Of a DNA stretch of 64,000 nt, positions 1 through 13,466 are shown piece by piece. The notes below the pieces were generated by a model. The model saw nothing but the letters and a program-made list of their open reading frames with translations. It was not told the origin of the DNA and searched no databases. The position numbers and the translations under genes were made by a program. This stretch comes from Stenopsyche tienmushanensis (lineage: Eukaryota > Arthropoda > Insecta > Trichoptera > Stenopsychidae), in NCBI GenBank assembly GCA_008973525.1, contig WACJ01000058.1, positions 1-64,000 of the forward strand, read 5' to 3'. Each line of letters begins with the position of its first letter. Positions within the stretch are counted from its first letter, which is position 1.

Positions 1-248
1 GTACCAAATTTAGTTTAAAAAATTAGAAAATAACAGTCAATGACTATTTAACTTAATAATATTTAAAAAAAAATGCGGAAATTATTCAAATTCTTAATAG
101 TCAGCAAAAATGCTGTGAATCCCTATTTTAGATCAAAGGTAGAACTCTCATTTTCTAGACTTATCGTGATTTAAAAATAATGATTTATAAAAAAATGACA
201 AAAATAATGGCGATTTCATGTTCCAATTTATCATATTTTATTTTTCTA

Positions 249-1142
249 CATAGTTCCCTCGTTAGAAATACATTTATTCCATCGAATAGAATACTTCTTA
301 ATCCTGTCACTGAAGAAAGAAGGCGAGAAATAGCATCTTCTGTTGCGCAACGCGTTTTTATTTTTCGTAAAAAAAATCCTTCTTTGGTTTGGTCTTAAAA
401 AAATTATTCTTCTTTGGTTGTTAACTAGCACTGATCGCTTTTTTAACGTTTCCGCTTTTAACCTATCTAATAGCTCTGCTGTGACAATTTTGCAAGGTTT
501 TAATAATTCGTAGTGAATTACGCCAAAAAATCCCACCAAACACAAATGTCCTCCTTTGTCCCACCAAACACAAAGGAGGACCTTTTTCAAGGATAATGAC
601 GGTCGAGAGGTAGAAAAAGGTACTTGATTTCAAGAAAGCCACTGTTTTTTCTTTCTCGGACTGTTGTAGAGGACCCACTTCTCATCCCCAGTGACGATCC
701 TTTTTAAAAATGGATCGGTTTCATACCTGGTCAATAGCGATGAACAAATGGTTATCCGTTGTTCCAAGACCGTTGATGACAACTCGTGCGGTACCCAAAT
801 TCCCTGTCTATGTTTTATCCCAAGTCTTTTCAAATGGTCTTTTACTGTCGACCAGGGACAGCCGATGTCTAGCGATAATTTCTTTATTGTTTTTCGAGGA
901 TCGGATTCTACCAGAGGATTTAATGCGTCATCATCGATTATTGGAGGTCGTCCTGATTTTGGTTTATTTTCAAATCTCTGTCGCCACTTTTGAATTTTTT
1001 GAACCATCTATGGCATTTTCGAATATTCAATATGTTGCCATATGTATCACAGATGCTCTGGGTAGCTGCTTTTAATCCTTTATCGAATAAAAACAGTAAA
1101 CAAGATCGCAAAATGGGTCTCATCAATCTCTGCCTTGGACAT
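249..1142 (-). pseudogene. Mariner-like transposase, internally deleted and frameshifted
   Basis: This is a dead mariner (Tc1/mariner superfamily) transposase. On the minus strand an ATG at 1142 opens a short MSKAEIDETHF start. After a frameshift come the helix-turn-helix blocks (KCHRWFKKFKSGD, then SGRPPIIDDDAL and LVESDPR), a linker ending in IWVPHEL, and the first catalytic aspartate in VTGDEKW near 670-690. Downstream the CVWWD block appears twice because a 28-bp unit (531-558) starting TCCCACCAAACACAAA is tandemly repeated from 559. After KKRSVLVNNQ the reading jumps straight to a C-terminal block (RWNKCISNEG). The segment that normally holds the second and third acidic catalytic residues is therefore missing. 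Frame changes near 650 and 1090 also break it. I could not find clear terminal repeats. The family call rests on motif order and spacing from general knowledge of mariner transposases. Confidence 0.85.
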
Positions 1143-1199
1143 TTTCACTATGGCTTAAAAAAATATAAAAATATTTGAAAAAGTAAGACAAACAACAGA

Positions 1200-3110
1200 G
1201 CTTCAAAATGATACCAACCTTAATGCATTCACTCGACAGTAACCCGAGGTAAACTGACGACAAAGACGCAACCAAAAAAAAAAGACATTTCTTTCCGCTT
1301 TATCTAATATATACTAAGTAATCTAAGTCCTTATAAGCTTTGTTATATCAGCGGTTCGAAAAGTGGACCGGTTGGACACACAAACTTTGTTGTCACTCCA
1401 TCCTCTTTTTCTAAACTTTCTAAATTACTTAATAAAAAATGGATAATATCTGACTAATTTAATAAATATTAGAATTTACGAATATTTAAAACAAAGCAAT
1501 TATATTTGAATATTGAATATTTAATTGAGCTAGTGACTGATGATACAACATGTGCATCATGTCTCCACCAACATTTAACTGGTTTTAAGCATTAACATTA
1601 TCTTTTTAGCATGTATATTTTTATTTCCTAAAATATTATGTGGGTCACCATTTTTTGTTCATTTGGCGAGCTCCTCGTTAAAAAAACGTTCCACATATAT
1701 ACTTATTCCTTGAAAATTTCTTCTATTCATTAATGAAATGAGGCTATTGTGCGGCTTATATAGTGTTAATAGCAATGGCATAATCAAAATAATATGATAT
1801 CTAAATGCAGATTTAACTCTAAATGATTAAAATGCTACGGATTTGATGTGTTTTTAAATCTGCAAAATGACTGCAATAACACTTAGTGGAATGTTTTGTG
1901 AGAAGACAAGGAAGTGGATGAAGAAATGAAACGAAATAAGATATATTTTAATGGACAAAAAGACATGACAAATTAGCATAATGGCGACATTTGAACATAA
2001 AGGCAACATTTAAAGATAATTAAAAATATTAAATATCCAAACAAGCTTAATTATTTTATTAAATTATTTCTTAGAATCACTTTTTGCAGAGAAAGTAGTA
2101 TTAGGGCATGCCTGATAAAAGAAGCGTCGTCATCAAAAAGTCTCGCAGTTGGAGTCTCTCTCTATCCAAAGTCTTGGAAAGACCATCATTTTTTTTAACC
2201 ATTTAATACATTTTGTCACTCTCTTCGGATTATTATAGTTTTAATAAAAATATAGTGTTCTCCAATTTTTTTATGAAATGAAATTTTCTTGTTTTTGAAA
2301 ATATTTTTTTCATTATATTTTGCATTATTTTTCAGTTCTTGTGCACATTTTTTTTCATCCAGGTGCTCTCATTTTCAATTCATGAATAAAATAACGATAA
2401 CTCTATCGGCGAATGTGGAAATTGGTTATATAGTTGCCATACGTGTGGCTTTATTCAATGTTCCTCCCAAATTCACTTTCGCCGCAATATTTGAATATTT
2501 TCCATTCGCTTTATTCAAACATCTATTTGCTATTCCAAGACTAAGAGCAATTTTTCAAATGATGACCGCATAAAAATGCTATTTATAATCCAGCTACTTA
2601 AAATCTGCTAACATAAACAGTAATTGGAATCGCTCTGATCAAAAACAACCCACCACAGATACGTGGATATAATTAAAGCGATGAATGTTGGCAAACACCC
2701 GCCCATGTATGCTTAAATAAAAAGGTTTAAAAATGCTTTTATGACTCTATAAAAATCTATATCTATCGGATGGATCAACACAAGAAAACCATCTATTTTT
2801 AACGTTTTTGACCTTTACGAAGTCGGACGTTAAATACAGCCGATTTGAATCCATCGTTTGCATGTAATCCCAAATTACAATTAAAATAATGTATGTATGT
2901 AAAATTGATTTTATATAAAGATTTTGACATGCGTGTTGCGGCTTTAAACTGGCACTCCACGGGATAATCCTTAGACGTCATGCGTTCATCGAAGAACTGT
3001 AGGTGAAGCCGTGGATTGCCACGTTGTCTGGAGCAGGATTATATACTTGGCAGACAAAGATTGAAAGCTTTCTTAATCAATTATGCTTTATTAATCATAT
3101 ATGGCAACGC
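1200..3110. other. AT-rich intergenic stretch, nothing recognised
   Basis: No coding block, RNA gene or repeat I recognise. The longest open frame (94 codons from 2289, phenylalanine-rich) looks like chance in AT-rich DNA. Confidence 0.5.
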
Positions 3111-3119
3111 GAAGAAAGT

Positions 3120-3175
3120 GGAGAGTCATTGGATAACCTTGGCTGCGGGAAGATGTCCTTCTCGTAGGCGCATGT
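3120..3175 (-). repeat. Copy of a dispersed coding-like motif (LPAAK type), divergent
   Basis: Read on the minus strand, this segment gives CATCTTCCCGCAGCCAAGG, which translates as HLPAAK. It resembles segments at 11387-11430 (+), 33325-33370 (+) and 36285-36335 (-), which share the core CTTCCTGCGTCCAAGAC. This is the most divergent of the four copies. The parent element is unknown. Confidence 0.4.
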
Positions 3176-3239
3176 CTGTAACTTCTCTCTTCGTAAATTA
3201 AAGTTTCCGTTAAGAAAGAGTTTCCGTCAGCATTTGACC

Positions 3240-3850
3240 ACCTCAATTCTATCACTCGGCTTCACCGCGACTCGAAAGAAAAACGAACCCACGTGCGAGC
3301 GCCACCGTCTCAAAGAACACATGGGGGCGGGAAGCGGCCCAGAGACTCTGCCTCCGAGAGCAAGCCCTGTTCCACGTTACATTACCATATTCGCTTTTTG
3401 ATGATTTTCCATTACCTTTCACATATAAATTTGGATCAAAACAATTGTTTAGAGAAACTTCTGATCTCCTCATAAATATACTCCTATTATTCAAGGGCAT
3501 AATCATAATCCAAAGGAATATTGCATTATAGTATTTAGTCAGTAGTTAATTTGAGTAGATTTAATCGACAGTGACATCTCTCTTAGGGTGCAATTTGTTA
3601 TTTTAACAGCGCCATCTCTTGTGGCACTGCGGAGACATTGCATCTGCATACTGACCGATCGTTTCTTGCGCGTTTAACGTTGCCGGTTGGGTAGTGATAC
3701 GCAGGAGGTGGGAGGTCGTCCTTCCTGCAGCTAGATCTTTCTCTCTCTCTTGTGTAGAATAAATAGTTATTTAGAGAAGAGAGTCTTTCTATTCGGCGCC
3801 CGTCTATTCCCATCCATTCGTTCAGCAACATCCTCAACGATACAATATCT
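3240..3850. other. Locally GC-richer intergenic segment
   Basis: Positions 3250-3370 and 3640-3730 are clearly GC-richer than their surroundings. They have 80-codon open frames on both strands but no recognisable domain. They may be old transposon pieces or untranslated exon material; I cannot tell which. Confidence 0.35.
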
Positions 3851-6800
3851 TTATATTTTAGCCACGTTTGATTGTAAATTGCTAATCATTTGAAGCAAAG
3901 AGTGACCATGAAAAATAGATGACTTGCTCAGGTCAAAGTATTTTTATATCACACTTTAAAAAAAACATAATTAAGCTGTCAGATTAGTAACTTAATCATT
4001 TTTAGTTCATTTTTATTGAAGGTGAGGGTTATGATCATATTTTAAAAACATATTTACGCTATAAAAAACATATCAAAGTGGTTGGCAATCTTTCAATTTG
4101 GTTTTCTTCTCTTTTTAGATTATATATAGGACAGATTCGATTACAATTTCACGTTTAATCTTTTGCGATGCTAATTTTATGGCATCGGGTTTAATTCTAG
4201 ATATGTCAATTAATTTGGCTTTATGTCTTCAAATGGCTTGGCAATTTGCCTCAATTTAATGTGAGTTTATTATGGAACTGTCGATAAATTTAGCTTCAAT
4301 AACCACATGAAGTATTATTGATCCAAGTAAATGAATTGCCTGAATTATACTAAATAATAAATATAATATATTTTGAGTATTTTTAGTATGAATATTTATG
4401 CTTGTTTATAATAAAGGCGCTTCAATTTATTTTTCAGCATCGCTCAAACGATTCTCAGCTTTGTTTTTCTATCCAATTATTTAAGTTTCTCTTCCTTCTG
4501 TCGACAAAGCGTCTCTTTTACAATAGTTTTTTCGTTCTTTAAATAGAAATACCATTAGTGTTTTTTTATTAAAAATTCGTAGACCATATTGTAGTTTTGC
4601 ACGTAAGCTTTCTTTAAATTATTTTAATCTCGAATTTACCGGACAATGTATTCTTCAACAACAAACGGCGTATAAATAGAATCGCCTTTGCACGAAAATG
4701 TACTCGCAAATTTGAAGCAGATTTCTATCGATGCGAACGGATTTAGGATAGAAATTGTATTCATTCATATTGTGTGAAATATTTTGCAAGTCCTCATTTT
4801 AAAAATACGTCAGCATTTTTTTCAGCAAAAAATAATTTAACACCCAGTTAAAAAGAAGTGAAAATTTTGCGCGCAATAAGCATTATATCCACCCACGATT
4901 TCTTCTGAAACCGGACTGAAAACGTTTCCAATTTAATAACGAGCGCATGTGAATCTTTATACATCATTTTGATTGAATCTCAAAATGACAATTTAAAGAA
5001 ATTAAATGAATCGCATTTGGATTATTGTTCTTTTGGATCATGAATTGCCATTATGTAAATGAGTTTTTTCGTCGTCGCAATGTAACTTAATGAATATCAT
5101 TCTGCAGATTTAATGAAAGATGTAGTCAGAATGTAATAATATAAAAGGAAAACATTTGCTTGTTATTTGTAAAAGTCCTTTTTCGTTTCAATGACAAGGG
5201 AAGTAAGAGTTCATATTTGTCAAGTTACATTATTTATTCCACGCAGGTTCATATTCAAAGACTTATTTTTTCATAATCTACATATAACCATGCAAAATTA
5301 TATTTGTAGAATATTTAATTATTTAACACAATAATAATTCTCAATTAATGTATTAAATGATTTATTTCACGTCAAGTTTGTGAAATCTTGAGTGTGATTT
5401 TGTCAGCTTTCTTCGTTATTTCACACATTAAATCTGGCACTTTCCAGAACTTTATATCGCTGTAGACAATATAGCATAATTAGTATCCCTATATTATGTT
5501 TTGCAAAACTTAAATGAATAAGTTCGTCATCATCTTAAATGTGCTCTTAAATTTTCGTTCATAATAGCTCCGGGATGAACATGAATCTTTGTTCAGAAAG
5601 GAAATTGAAGATATAAACATTTGGTCGGAAAGAATACAAATCGAACGTTTTTCCGACCTTCGGCATATAAATAATTACTTCTTTCGTTTGAAGTCGGATT
5701 GGAATTCTGAACTATGCCAAAATGGCTTTCATATAATATAGCTTTTACACGATTCTCAAGTATTTGAAATAAATGTATATATAACATTTTTATCAATTGG
5801 ATTCGTAGCTCAAGTATCTTGGGCTTAAATTTGTAGACGATCCTTGGAATTGAAAGCAGATTAAAAAAAAAAATAGACAAATTCTTGATTTTGATTCTTG
5901 ATCTTGATATTTCAACTTTTATCTGTTGGTGAATAAATGAGGTTTAGAGTCTACTCAATAAGATACAACCAAATGCACAATTTCTCTAGTCGACGAGTCA
6001 GCGATAACTAACATGTAACGACACGCTCTCAAAATAATTGATTACTTAAAGGTCTCCCTAACAATATTGTAAGTGTTATTCTTCAAGAAATTAAAACTTA
6101 TTGAAAACATTTTCATACACGTTTTTAAATCCATTATTCTAACATTGGCCTTAAAGCATATTTATTGGAACAGGATAAACTTGCATAAATAAGGGCGGCT
6201 TTATTTATAGACATCTAACTTTCGCCGAACTTTCATTTTTTCATCGCAAGATATAAAGCATCTTAACCGAAGCAAACAGAATAAATTAAATGAAATTTTG
6301 CAGCAGATGTTACCAATTCTAATTAAGTCGTATACCACAAATGTCAATTTTAATAAACCGGCTTAATCATGCGGTCGGGGCTTTAGGAAACACAGATTTT
6401 AATTAAAATACAAATAATAGAAGCGTGTTTGATTCTCGCCTTGGAATGTTTCTACTTGTGTTCCTCTTTGAGATTGGACGAGATTGGGTATTATTCCATG
6501 CAGAGGAGCATTATGTATTCAAGATCATTTTATACAACAAGAAATGAATTCGCGACCGATTATCACGTCTTTGGTCTTAAAATTTATGAACGAGACGCTG
6601 GTTTAATTAGACGGGTGAAACATCTCCTGAAACTAAGTTATGCGTTATCGTCGCTCCACGTAATATTTTCATCAAGGAATTTCCCTCGTTTGAACCCGAA
6701 TTTTTGGGATGAAAGCCAGCAAAGATGAATTTCTTTGGCCTTTTCCATGATTCACCTAAAGAGGGTTGTGCATTTTCGACGTGTAAATCACTGAAACGAT

Positions 6801-8600
6801 GATAAAGTGTGCTTTGAGAAAGGGGTCGTACTTCGCGCTTGAAGAATTCACTTCCCTTTTTGCTATAATATTTACACTTTTCCTGTTGAACACTTGCTTC
6901 ATTATTTTTTATAAAATTTTTAGAAAGAAACACCCTCCAGTTTTGACATTTACAAAGCAAACAATAATTTAGTATCGATTCCAAGAAAACCATTATAACG
7001 TCGTCAAAGAAGAGGTTGGTTGACTTTATCCGTGACTTTTAAAAGCAAAAAATATAGCTAAAAGTGTTTTATTTTTTAACAACCCTTAAAAAATACCCAC
7101 GAATAAAAACTATGCATTGTGATTTAAGATTTCACACATCACGAACCACATATTTGCCAGACCTTTTATTGACAGTTGTTCATCCTTTTTATTACTGTGT
7201 ATATTCTTGTACCATACTTTTGTACATTAAGACATTGACACAATAAAAAATGTACATTTTAGATCATCATTTAGGTATCTTATTTTTAAAGTTAAAATAA
7301 GATACATCATCATAATGTGTTCAGCCAAAAGCACATAATCAAAAACAAGGCATAAAACTTAAAATACTGCTGAAAAATGCACTTCAAATAAAAATATGTC
7401 ATTAATAAGAAAGCATACTTAGAAGCCAAAAAAGCTTTATGTAATATTAATTTGCAACCTTCTCGATCATAATTGATTCAATAAACATATTTTTTAGATA
7501 TACAACTAATGCTTTATAATTCATCAATGGCACGCGTCCGATTGCTTGTTTCATTATATTCTAATTTAACAAATTCAAATGTCGAAGATAATTGTCTGTC
7601 TTATAATAATTGATGTCAACTCCGACTTCGTGCTCTTATATAATAGTTTATTTAAGTTCTGTGATGCCTAGTTTTAGACTAAATACACGTTATTTTAAGG
7701 AATTAGTATTCGGTTCGATTGCCGAAGATTGAAATGGAAGCTTCATTCATCGTTCTTAATTTACCCCCAATAGACGATATGATTAAATGGGACTTGCTTT
7801 TGCTAATTTCAATGCTGTACAAATCTCTTAATTAAAAAGGTTATTTAAAATGATCACGAAAACAAGGGAAATTCAGCAATGGAGAAATTTTCAGCGAGAT
7901 CTTCGCTCTTAAGCGCTTTTAATTAAACTGAGATTGTTTCAATTCAGACATTTTAATTATTGGAAATGCCGTAACTTATAAACAAAACCATTTCTTATAT
8001 AAAAATCGAGCAAATATTTCGGAAATAAAGTTAAACCTTAGAATAATTCTTTTCGAGCATAATTTTAATCGAAACGCCCGGATTTTCATATGAATTTTTG
8101 AGCATGATTTTAAATTTCCGATGAAAAAGCTTTGCACTTCAAATCTTCAACGAAAAGAATATTTATGATATTTTTTTTTAAGAAAAATGCTTTTATATCC
8201 ATTTTATTTTTTCTTTTAGATTAAGTTTTTCCAAGAGCTTCCCAAAAATAATTTTTTAAACACACTCTTCATTTGAATTTTTTAAGAATAAATATTTAAA
8301 CTTAAAATGGAAAATTTCGACCATCAAAGCTAAATCACACATTTTACTGCTACCCGTGATATTCAAAACCAAACTTCTACAAGCCTATAAGTATAAAATC
8401 GTTTAGATTTATAAAATAAGCCATTTGGTATATGTCATTTTTTGGTGGGGTTCAAGATATTTCGTTTTGAATATTTAACAGGTTTATTTACAATTTCTTC
8501 ATATCGCCAAAATGATGCCAAATTCGTATAAAGCTCTCTGTTTTCAGTTATAAGTTTAAATTGAAATTTACAATAGATTCAAGTATACAATCGTTGATCA
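3850..8600. other. AT-rich intergenic desert
   Basis: No supported gene. Open frames of 95-128 codons (5593-5880 minus, 6429-6728 plus, 6607-6993 minus) overlap each other on opposite strands, lack recognisable motifs and are consistent with chance. Confidence 0.45.
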
Positions 8601-8729
8601 ATGACATCAAAACAACAGACTATTGAAAAAAAATCCAGTAACGGTTCGAATCATCAAGTGATCATATACACTTCCAATGCAGTAGATCATCATTGATCGG
8701 TCATTGATGTAACCTTTGCCGACAAACGA

Positions 8730-9060
8730 ACAAAAAAAAAAAGGGGGGACGGGGGGGCCCACCCACACCCGAGCATGTACCCAAGGTCGAGTAAAAAACG
8801 ACCTTATGACAGCCCGCACATCTAACAACACTAATTTAGTGTAAAACTAATTTAACGTCCCCCTGGAGGAACCAACTTCTGCTCAATCTGGTGACCGAGC
8901 GCAATGCAAAGCGCGAAACCATAAAGGGGATATAATGAAAAAATAATAATAATAATAATAAAATAAAATAAAAAATTAAAAAATGAAGGAGGAAAAAAAA
9001 AAAAAAAGATAAAATTAAAATAAGAAAAAAAAAGAAAAGGGGTCAGCCTGCCAGTCAGGG
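8730..9060. repeat. GC-rich block with homopolymer and A-rich low complexity
   Basis: A poly-A/poly-G run (8731-8760) is followed by GC-rich unique sequence. Next comes (AAT)n at 8945-8962 and a long purine, A-rich tract to about 9040. A-rich tails like this often mark retroposon 3' ends, but I recognise no LINE or SINE body. Confidence 0.4.
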
Positions 9061-9105
9061 GGCTACACGCTGTAAATGTAGACGAGCTTCTGAGCTTCCC
9101 ATCTT

Positions 9106-9299
9106 AATCTTCCATCCTATCTCAATGTGGGTGTGACTCTACTTTACTCGACGGTACTAGCCCCGACAGCCTCTGGAGCGGACCAGTGCTTGGCGTAGTA
9201 GCCGCCATCGACGCATTTCGCGCCAAAGCTTTCGCAAAATGTATTGAAGGCGAACAGCAGGCCAAATTAATAGATGGAAAGTACTTGAAGACCCGATAG
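9106..9299 (+). pseudogene. GC-rich open frame fragment without a start codon, probably from a transposon
   Basis: From 9106 to the TAG at 9297-9299 the + strand is open for about 64 codons. Composition is far more balanced than the surroundings (for example VLGVVAAIDAFRAKAFAKC and EQQAKLIDGKYLKTR). There is no in-frame ATG. I do not recognise the domain. The GC content, alanine-rich helical character and neighbouring hAT-like and low-complexity repeats suggest a fragment of a mobile-element protein, but a single host exon cannot be excluded. Two direct repeats of GTTCGTACACAGCC follow immediately (9301-9335). Confidence 0.35.
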
Positions 9300-9332
9300 A
9301 GTTCGTACACAGCCCCGGGGCGTTCGTACACA

Positions 9333-9720
9333 GCCACAAGGTTTCGTGTCCAACCGGACCGAATTTCGGACTACTGACACAACGAAGAAACGCCTCGCGA
9401 TCGGTTCAAAAATTGTTTTCAATCTTTTTATTGTGATAAGATTTGAAGTCCTGCGAAGGCGATATGTAGACTCATCTGGCGCAATAAGCAAGTATTATCT
9501 GCAAAAGAAGACGCAGGGGAACCCCTTGCAAGATACCGAAAATGACTCCATAATACTGCTATGTCAATTAACGCGTTAATGCATTTAGAGTAGAGTGGTC
9601 AAGTAAAATAAAAACCACGTGCAACTCTCTCAATCGGGTCGGTATCCTGCGTTTTGCGCCCCAAGCCCAGTTGCGCCCGTGGCAGGCGCCTGCTTTGCCA
9701 CGCCCTAGTTACGGCCCTGA
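9333..9720 (-). mobile_element. hAT-like non-autonomous repeat, copy 1
   Basis: This shares two blocks with 57565-58040. The first is the segment around GTGTCCAA(C/T)CGG through CGCCTCGCGATCGG. The second is the terminal segment running from GGTCAAGTAAAATAAAA through GCGTTTTGCGCCCCAAGCC to the end. Read from its outer edge on the minus strand, the element starts CAGGGCCGTAACTAGG, a terminus style common in hAT elements. An inner perfect palindrome CAGGCGCCTG lies near that end. The opposite terminal repeat was not found, so this copy is probably one-ended. Confidence 0.5.
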
Positions 9721-9729
9721 TCATATTAA

Positions 9730-11380
9730 TGCAAGGATCTGCTTAGATCTTATTTTAGCTTTATTATTAAACATATAAATTATATTTATTTACAAGCGAT
9801 AATTTAAATTCAATAAACTTATTATTAATGATGTAAATATTTATCTCCTCAAAAAAATAGTATCGATATTGTTAGGGGCTTTAATGTTCGTTGAAATTTT
9901 AAAGTTGTAGTCTAAGGATTTATTTTTATTTTTAAAATCGCAAACTACTAGAATTTTCCAATACAAAAACACGTTTAAGAATTCTGTTATTGCCATGTAG
10001 AATGGGCATGCTTTGTCGCTTGGAAATGTCATCGATCTTTTTAGGGGTAGCTTTGAACGGCTGTTTATAAATAGAATAAAGCCATGACATAGAACCTCGT
10101 GCTTGCATCGAAGACCTTGCATTTTATCGCCTTTTAGCGTATTATTGAATTCCTGAAATTCATATTTATTATTAAACAATGATCCATTTATGCCGAAGTA
10201 AATATGCAAATAGTTCCAATCAATTTATATTAAAATTTGTACGTGATATTTATTTCATAGTTGAACTAATCAACATCAAATTATAGAACTGTAATCGTAG
10301 CTGACAATATGATGTTCATGCTTCGGATAGTTTTCATTCGAAATTGTTTTGAGGATAATGTGAGAAGTTTCCTCCAACGCAGATTTACTTCTCTCTAGTT
10401 TTGGATCATTTTCGATGCTCATACACCCAATAAGAAACCTTGATGTCAAACTTTAGTCTATTTTGTCTTCTTCGTAAACTTTGTACATGATTATGGGTCT
10501 CGGTCGAGTTCATGTCACAGATGGCTTCAATTTTGATGAGCAAATTTGTTTTTCTTCATGAATAATTAAATTATTGAAACGTTGCTTGATATATCGCTGA
10601 CCCGATGTACTCTTCTCAAAAAAAAAAAAGAATGGGATGAGAAAAATCTCGCGGAAAACCAAATTGAGTTTGATGCCCTCGAGACCTATTTCTACCGTAC
10701 AAAATAAATAATTTGGTATCCATTTACCATTGTTTGTTTTTTTAATAAAGAAAAATGGTATTTATTTAAGAAAAAATCCACAAAGGATACTTTGATGAAT
10801 TAACATCATAAACAGAAAATTTCCAACTATTTCACAACATGTCAAAACTTAAAGTAGCCTCGGGCGATACGTTTGTTATTCGCCAAGTAAATTCGTCGGC
10901 CTGAAACTCAATTCTATAAATCTTTTCACGGTTCAAGATCGACTTAAGTATACCTCATACATTTCACCTTTTAAAAAATAGATCCCAACAATCCCTCATT
11001 TTGAAGGGATGATACAATATTTTTTTATGTAAATAAATCGCTTAAATTTTACGATATCTATAAATTCACAAGCTTGATATATCAAATGCTTAACTCGATA
11101 ATTTTAAATGGTAACAGTTAAATTCACAGCAACCTCCTTCATAATATGATCAGAAAATTTTAAAGAATATTCAAATTGGAGCAATTCAAGCATTCTAGCT
11201 TTCAAAAATCTCTCTCTGTACTATAAACCATTTATACACTAAACACGCCACTTCCATTTGCTATTTGATTGCAAAAACTCGAACAAGAATAAGATTATGA
11301 TCAGATGGTGATAAACAGGCGAGGTTCTTAGTAAAAATCTGTATTATTTCGCTAAGTTAAAGACCGAAGCTGGTGAGAGA
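9730..11380. other. AT-rich intergenic stretch, nothing recognised
   Basis: A 122-codon minus-strand frame (9841-10209) shows no motif or signal peptide, and its codons are typical of random AT-rich sequence. No other feature is supported. Confidence 0.45.
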
Positions 11381-11386
11381 AACTTC

Positions 11387-11430
11387 CTGCGTCCGAGACT
11401 CTCGGTCGACCCTATTTTTCTCTTTCTTAC
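11387..11430 (+). repeat. Copy of the dispersed LPA-KTIGR-like motif
   Basis: The segment reads GTGAGAGAAACTTCCTGCG, then TCCGAGACTCTCGGTCGACC, then CTATTTTTCTCTTTC. It translates as LPASETLGRPYFSLS. It matches 33325-33370 and the reverse complement of 36285-36335 at most positions. Confidence 0.55.
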
Positions 11431-11439
11431 GCATCCAAA

Positions 11440-12800
11440 GTTGTGGCTTCTCTAGAGGTAAAAATACTGTTTGAGTGTAGCGCAATTGAATGATGTAAGA
11501 AATATATGATATTTTACCAATGGATTATAATAATTTTCCAACGTTGATATTTAATAAGATTTAGATATTTAAATCCCATGTTTTTCACATATCCTGAAAA
11601 TGGATAGAGAATAGGTCTATTTTTGTGTATTAGGACATCCAAAATAAAATTCTTAATGAATCTTTACAAATTACATACAGAAACTTTCGCTTGTTTGTAC
11701 GAAGGAAGAAAGATTCGATGGGGGGTAAATTAACAGATTCGCACCCCAAAGTAACTAATATCCGACGTAAGGTGTTTTCTTTTGTCTCCTTTTCTTTTCC
11801 TTTTGATTACATAGAAACACGCCCATTATTCCTTGATTTTCTTTGGACTCTTTTGAGAGCGAAACTTTGAAAGCGTCATGGAATTAATGCGCCGCAATCT
11901 GATAAGATCCCAAAAACGAAATCTTTAAGTATCAAAATATATTGACCGTAGGAAATTTTAACTATTTTACTATTATTGTCATTTTGATGTGACTTTCTAC
12001 GAAATTTACACATCAATAAAAAGCTTTCTTGGATTATGAACTCAATTCGAATTTGAAAAATTCATGCTTATTAAATACACATTTTGCCGATTTAAGAAAA
12101 TATAATTTGAAACTTTCGACGAAAAACAATACATCTGGAAAGATACAGGCATCGTGCTTTTTATTATTCTCTTTTTAAAGAGAATACATTTATTATATGT
12201 GCGTTGGTTATAATATTTTGAAGCTTCGATAATTTGATTTGTCAATAGAAAGCTATGAAACGTATTAAACAATTCGTGATCTTTGAACAGTTCAGTTATA
12301 AATCTTCCTTTTTATCTTTCTATCAGTCTCATATTTTACCTTGATATTTCTTTCTTTCTTGTTTGAATTTCATAGTTATAATATTAAATACATGTAACTT
12401 ACATACACAGAGGTCTAGTTTGATCAAACTATAATATATTTATTGTTTGATTTTATATAGAATAGTAAGACTCATCTCATATTAAATATATGTAATTACT
12501 TTATACAAATAAATCTCAAATATGCACTATCGCCTTTCAACAAACTTTAAAGAAAAATTTCATCTTTTACACTCTCTGATTTAAAGGGATGAATCTGACT
12601 TATCCATTAAAAGCTTTTACTAAGACACGCCACAAAATCATCTTCGCTTTTCAAGTGTTTCAAGAATTTTTAATTCTAAATATAAATTCATTGCAAAGCT
12701 ATATTTTTAATTAACCATCCCACTGAACCTCAGAACAATTTTTACAATTTATATTTAATACTATGAAAGAAAGTACTGAAGCATATTTTTTTTTTTGCAA
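11440..12800. other. AT-rich intergenic stretch, nothing recognised
   Basis: No coding, RNA or repeat signal that I can support. A 76-codon minus-strand frame at 12042-12272 has no recognisable features. Confidence 0.45.
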
Positions 12801-12809
12801 CTAAACATA

Positions 12810-13400
12810 TACACCTCTTTTTGTGCGACTTTTTTTGTGCGATTTCGAAGTTATGCGGTTTTTTTAAGCATTTTTTTTATTTGATAAAAATTATATATCG
12901 AGATTTTTGGATAAAATAGAAAATAAATCATCAACACTATCGAAATTTAGAAGAAAAAAAAAATTGGACTGTTTAAATCATTTTGCATCTGCCATCGCTG
13001 AATTACGATCACGGCCTATATATACATATATTTTTTATATATATTCTACTCTAGAATTTTGAAAAAAAAAAAGATTTTTTTTGCATTTTTTCAATGTTTT
13101 GACTTTTAAAAAGACATTTAATAAAAAATAAATTTAAAAAAAATGAAATTTTAATGAAAATTATCATACAGCAATAGTATAGTTTGTAATTAAAATAATT
13201 ATTATTTCTCTAATGGGTGTCTAGCATTAGAGACGCCAGATGCTGGACATCTTAAAATTTAAAAAAAATGTTATTTTTAATTGCCTTATTGTTTTCCTGA
13301 TTTTTTATTAACTTTTTTTATGCGATTTTGGGTATATTTTATTTAGTTGTTTTAAAGCTATGCGGATTTTAAAATCCATGGAACGCATCTTCACTTTTTC
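12810..13400. mobile_element. Pogo/Tigger-like non-coding remnant
   Basis: The left edge is TACACCTCTTTTTGTGCG, followed by repeats of TGTGCGATTT and TTATGCGGTTTTTTT. After about 440 bp of AT-rich filler, related blocks recur (TATGCGATTTTGGG, GCTATGCGGATTTT, then GGAACGCATC). This layered TGCGATTTT/TATGCGG/GGAACGCATC vocabulary is typical of the non-coding ends of pogo/Tigger-type Tc1 elements (family knowledge). TA precedes the left edge at 12808-12809. The expected right terminal repeat is not recognisable. Confidence 0.45.
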
Positions 13401-13466
13401 TATGCTTCCGACTATTAATAACTTGACCATTATCAGACTTTTTAGCACAGATGGAATGTACTTGTA

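Noticed and set aside
6429..6993. Opposing 99- and 128-codon open frames
   Set aside because: They overlap on opposite strands, have no recognisable domain, signal peptide or splice context, and fit chance in this composition.
8730..9060. CRISPR-like or structured RNA locus in the low-complexity patch
   Set aside because: The repeats are simple A-rich and AAT runs without spacer structure, and the genome is eukaryotic.
9841..10209. 122-codon minus-strand frame
   Set aside because: No motif or neighbouring splice or promoter evidence, and a residue mix typical of AT-rich noise.
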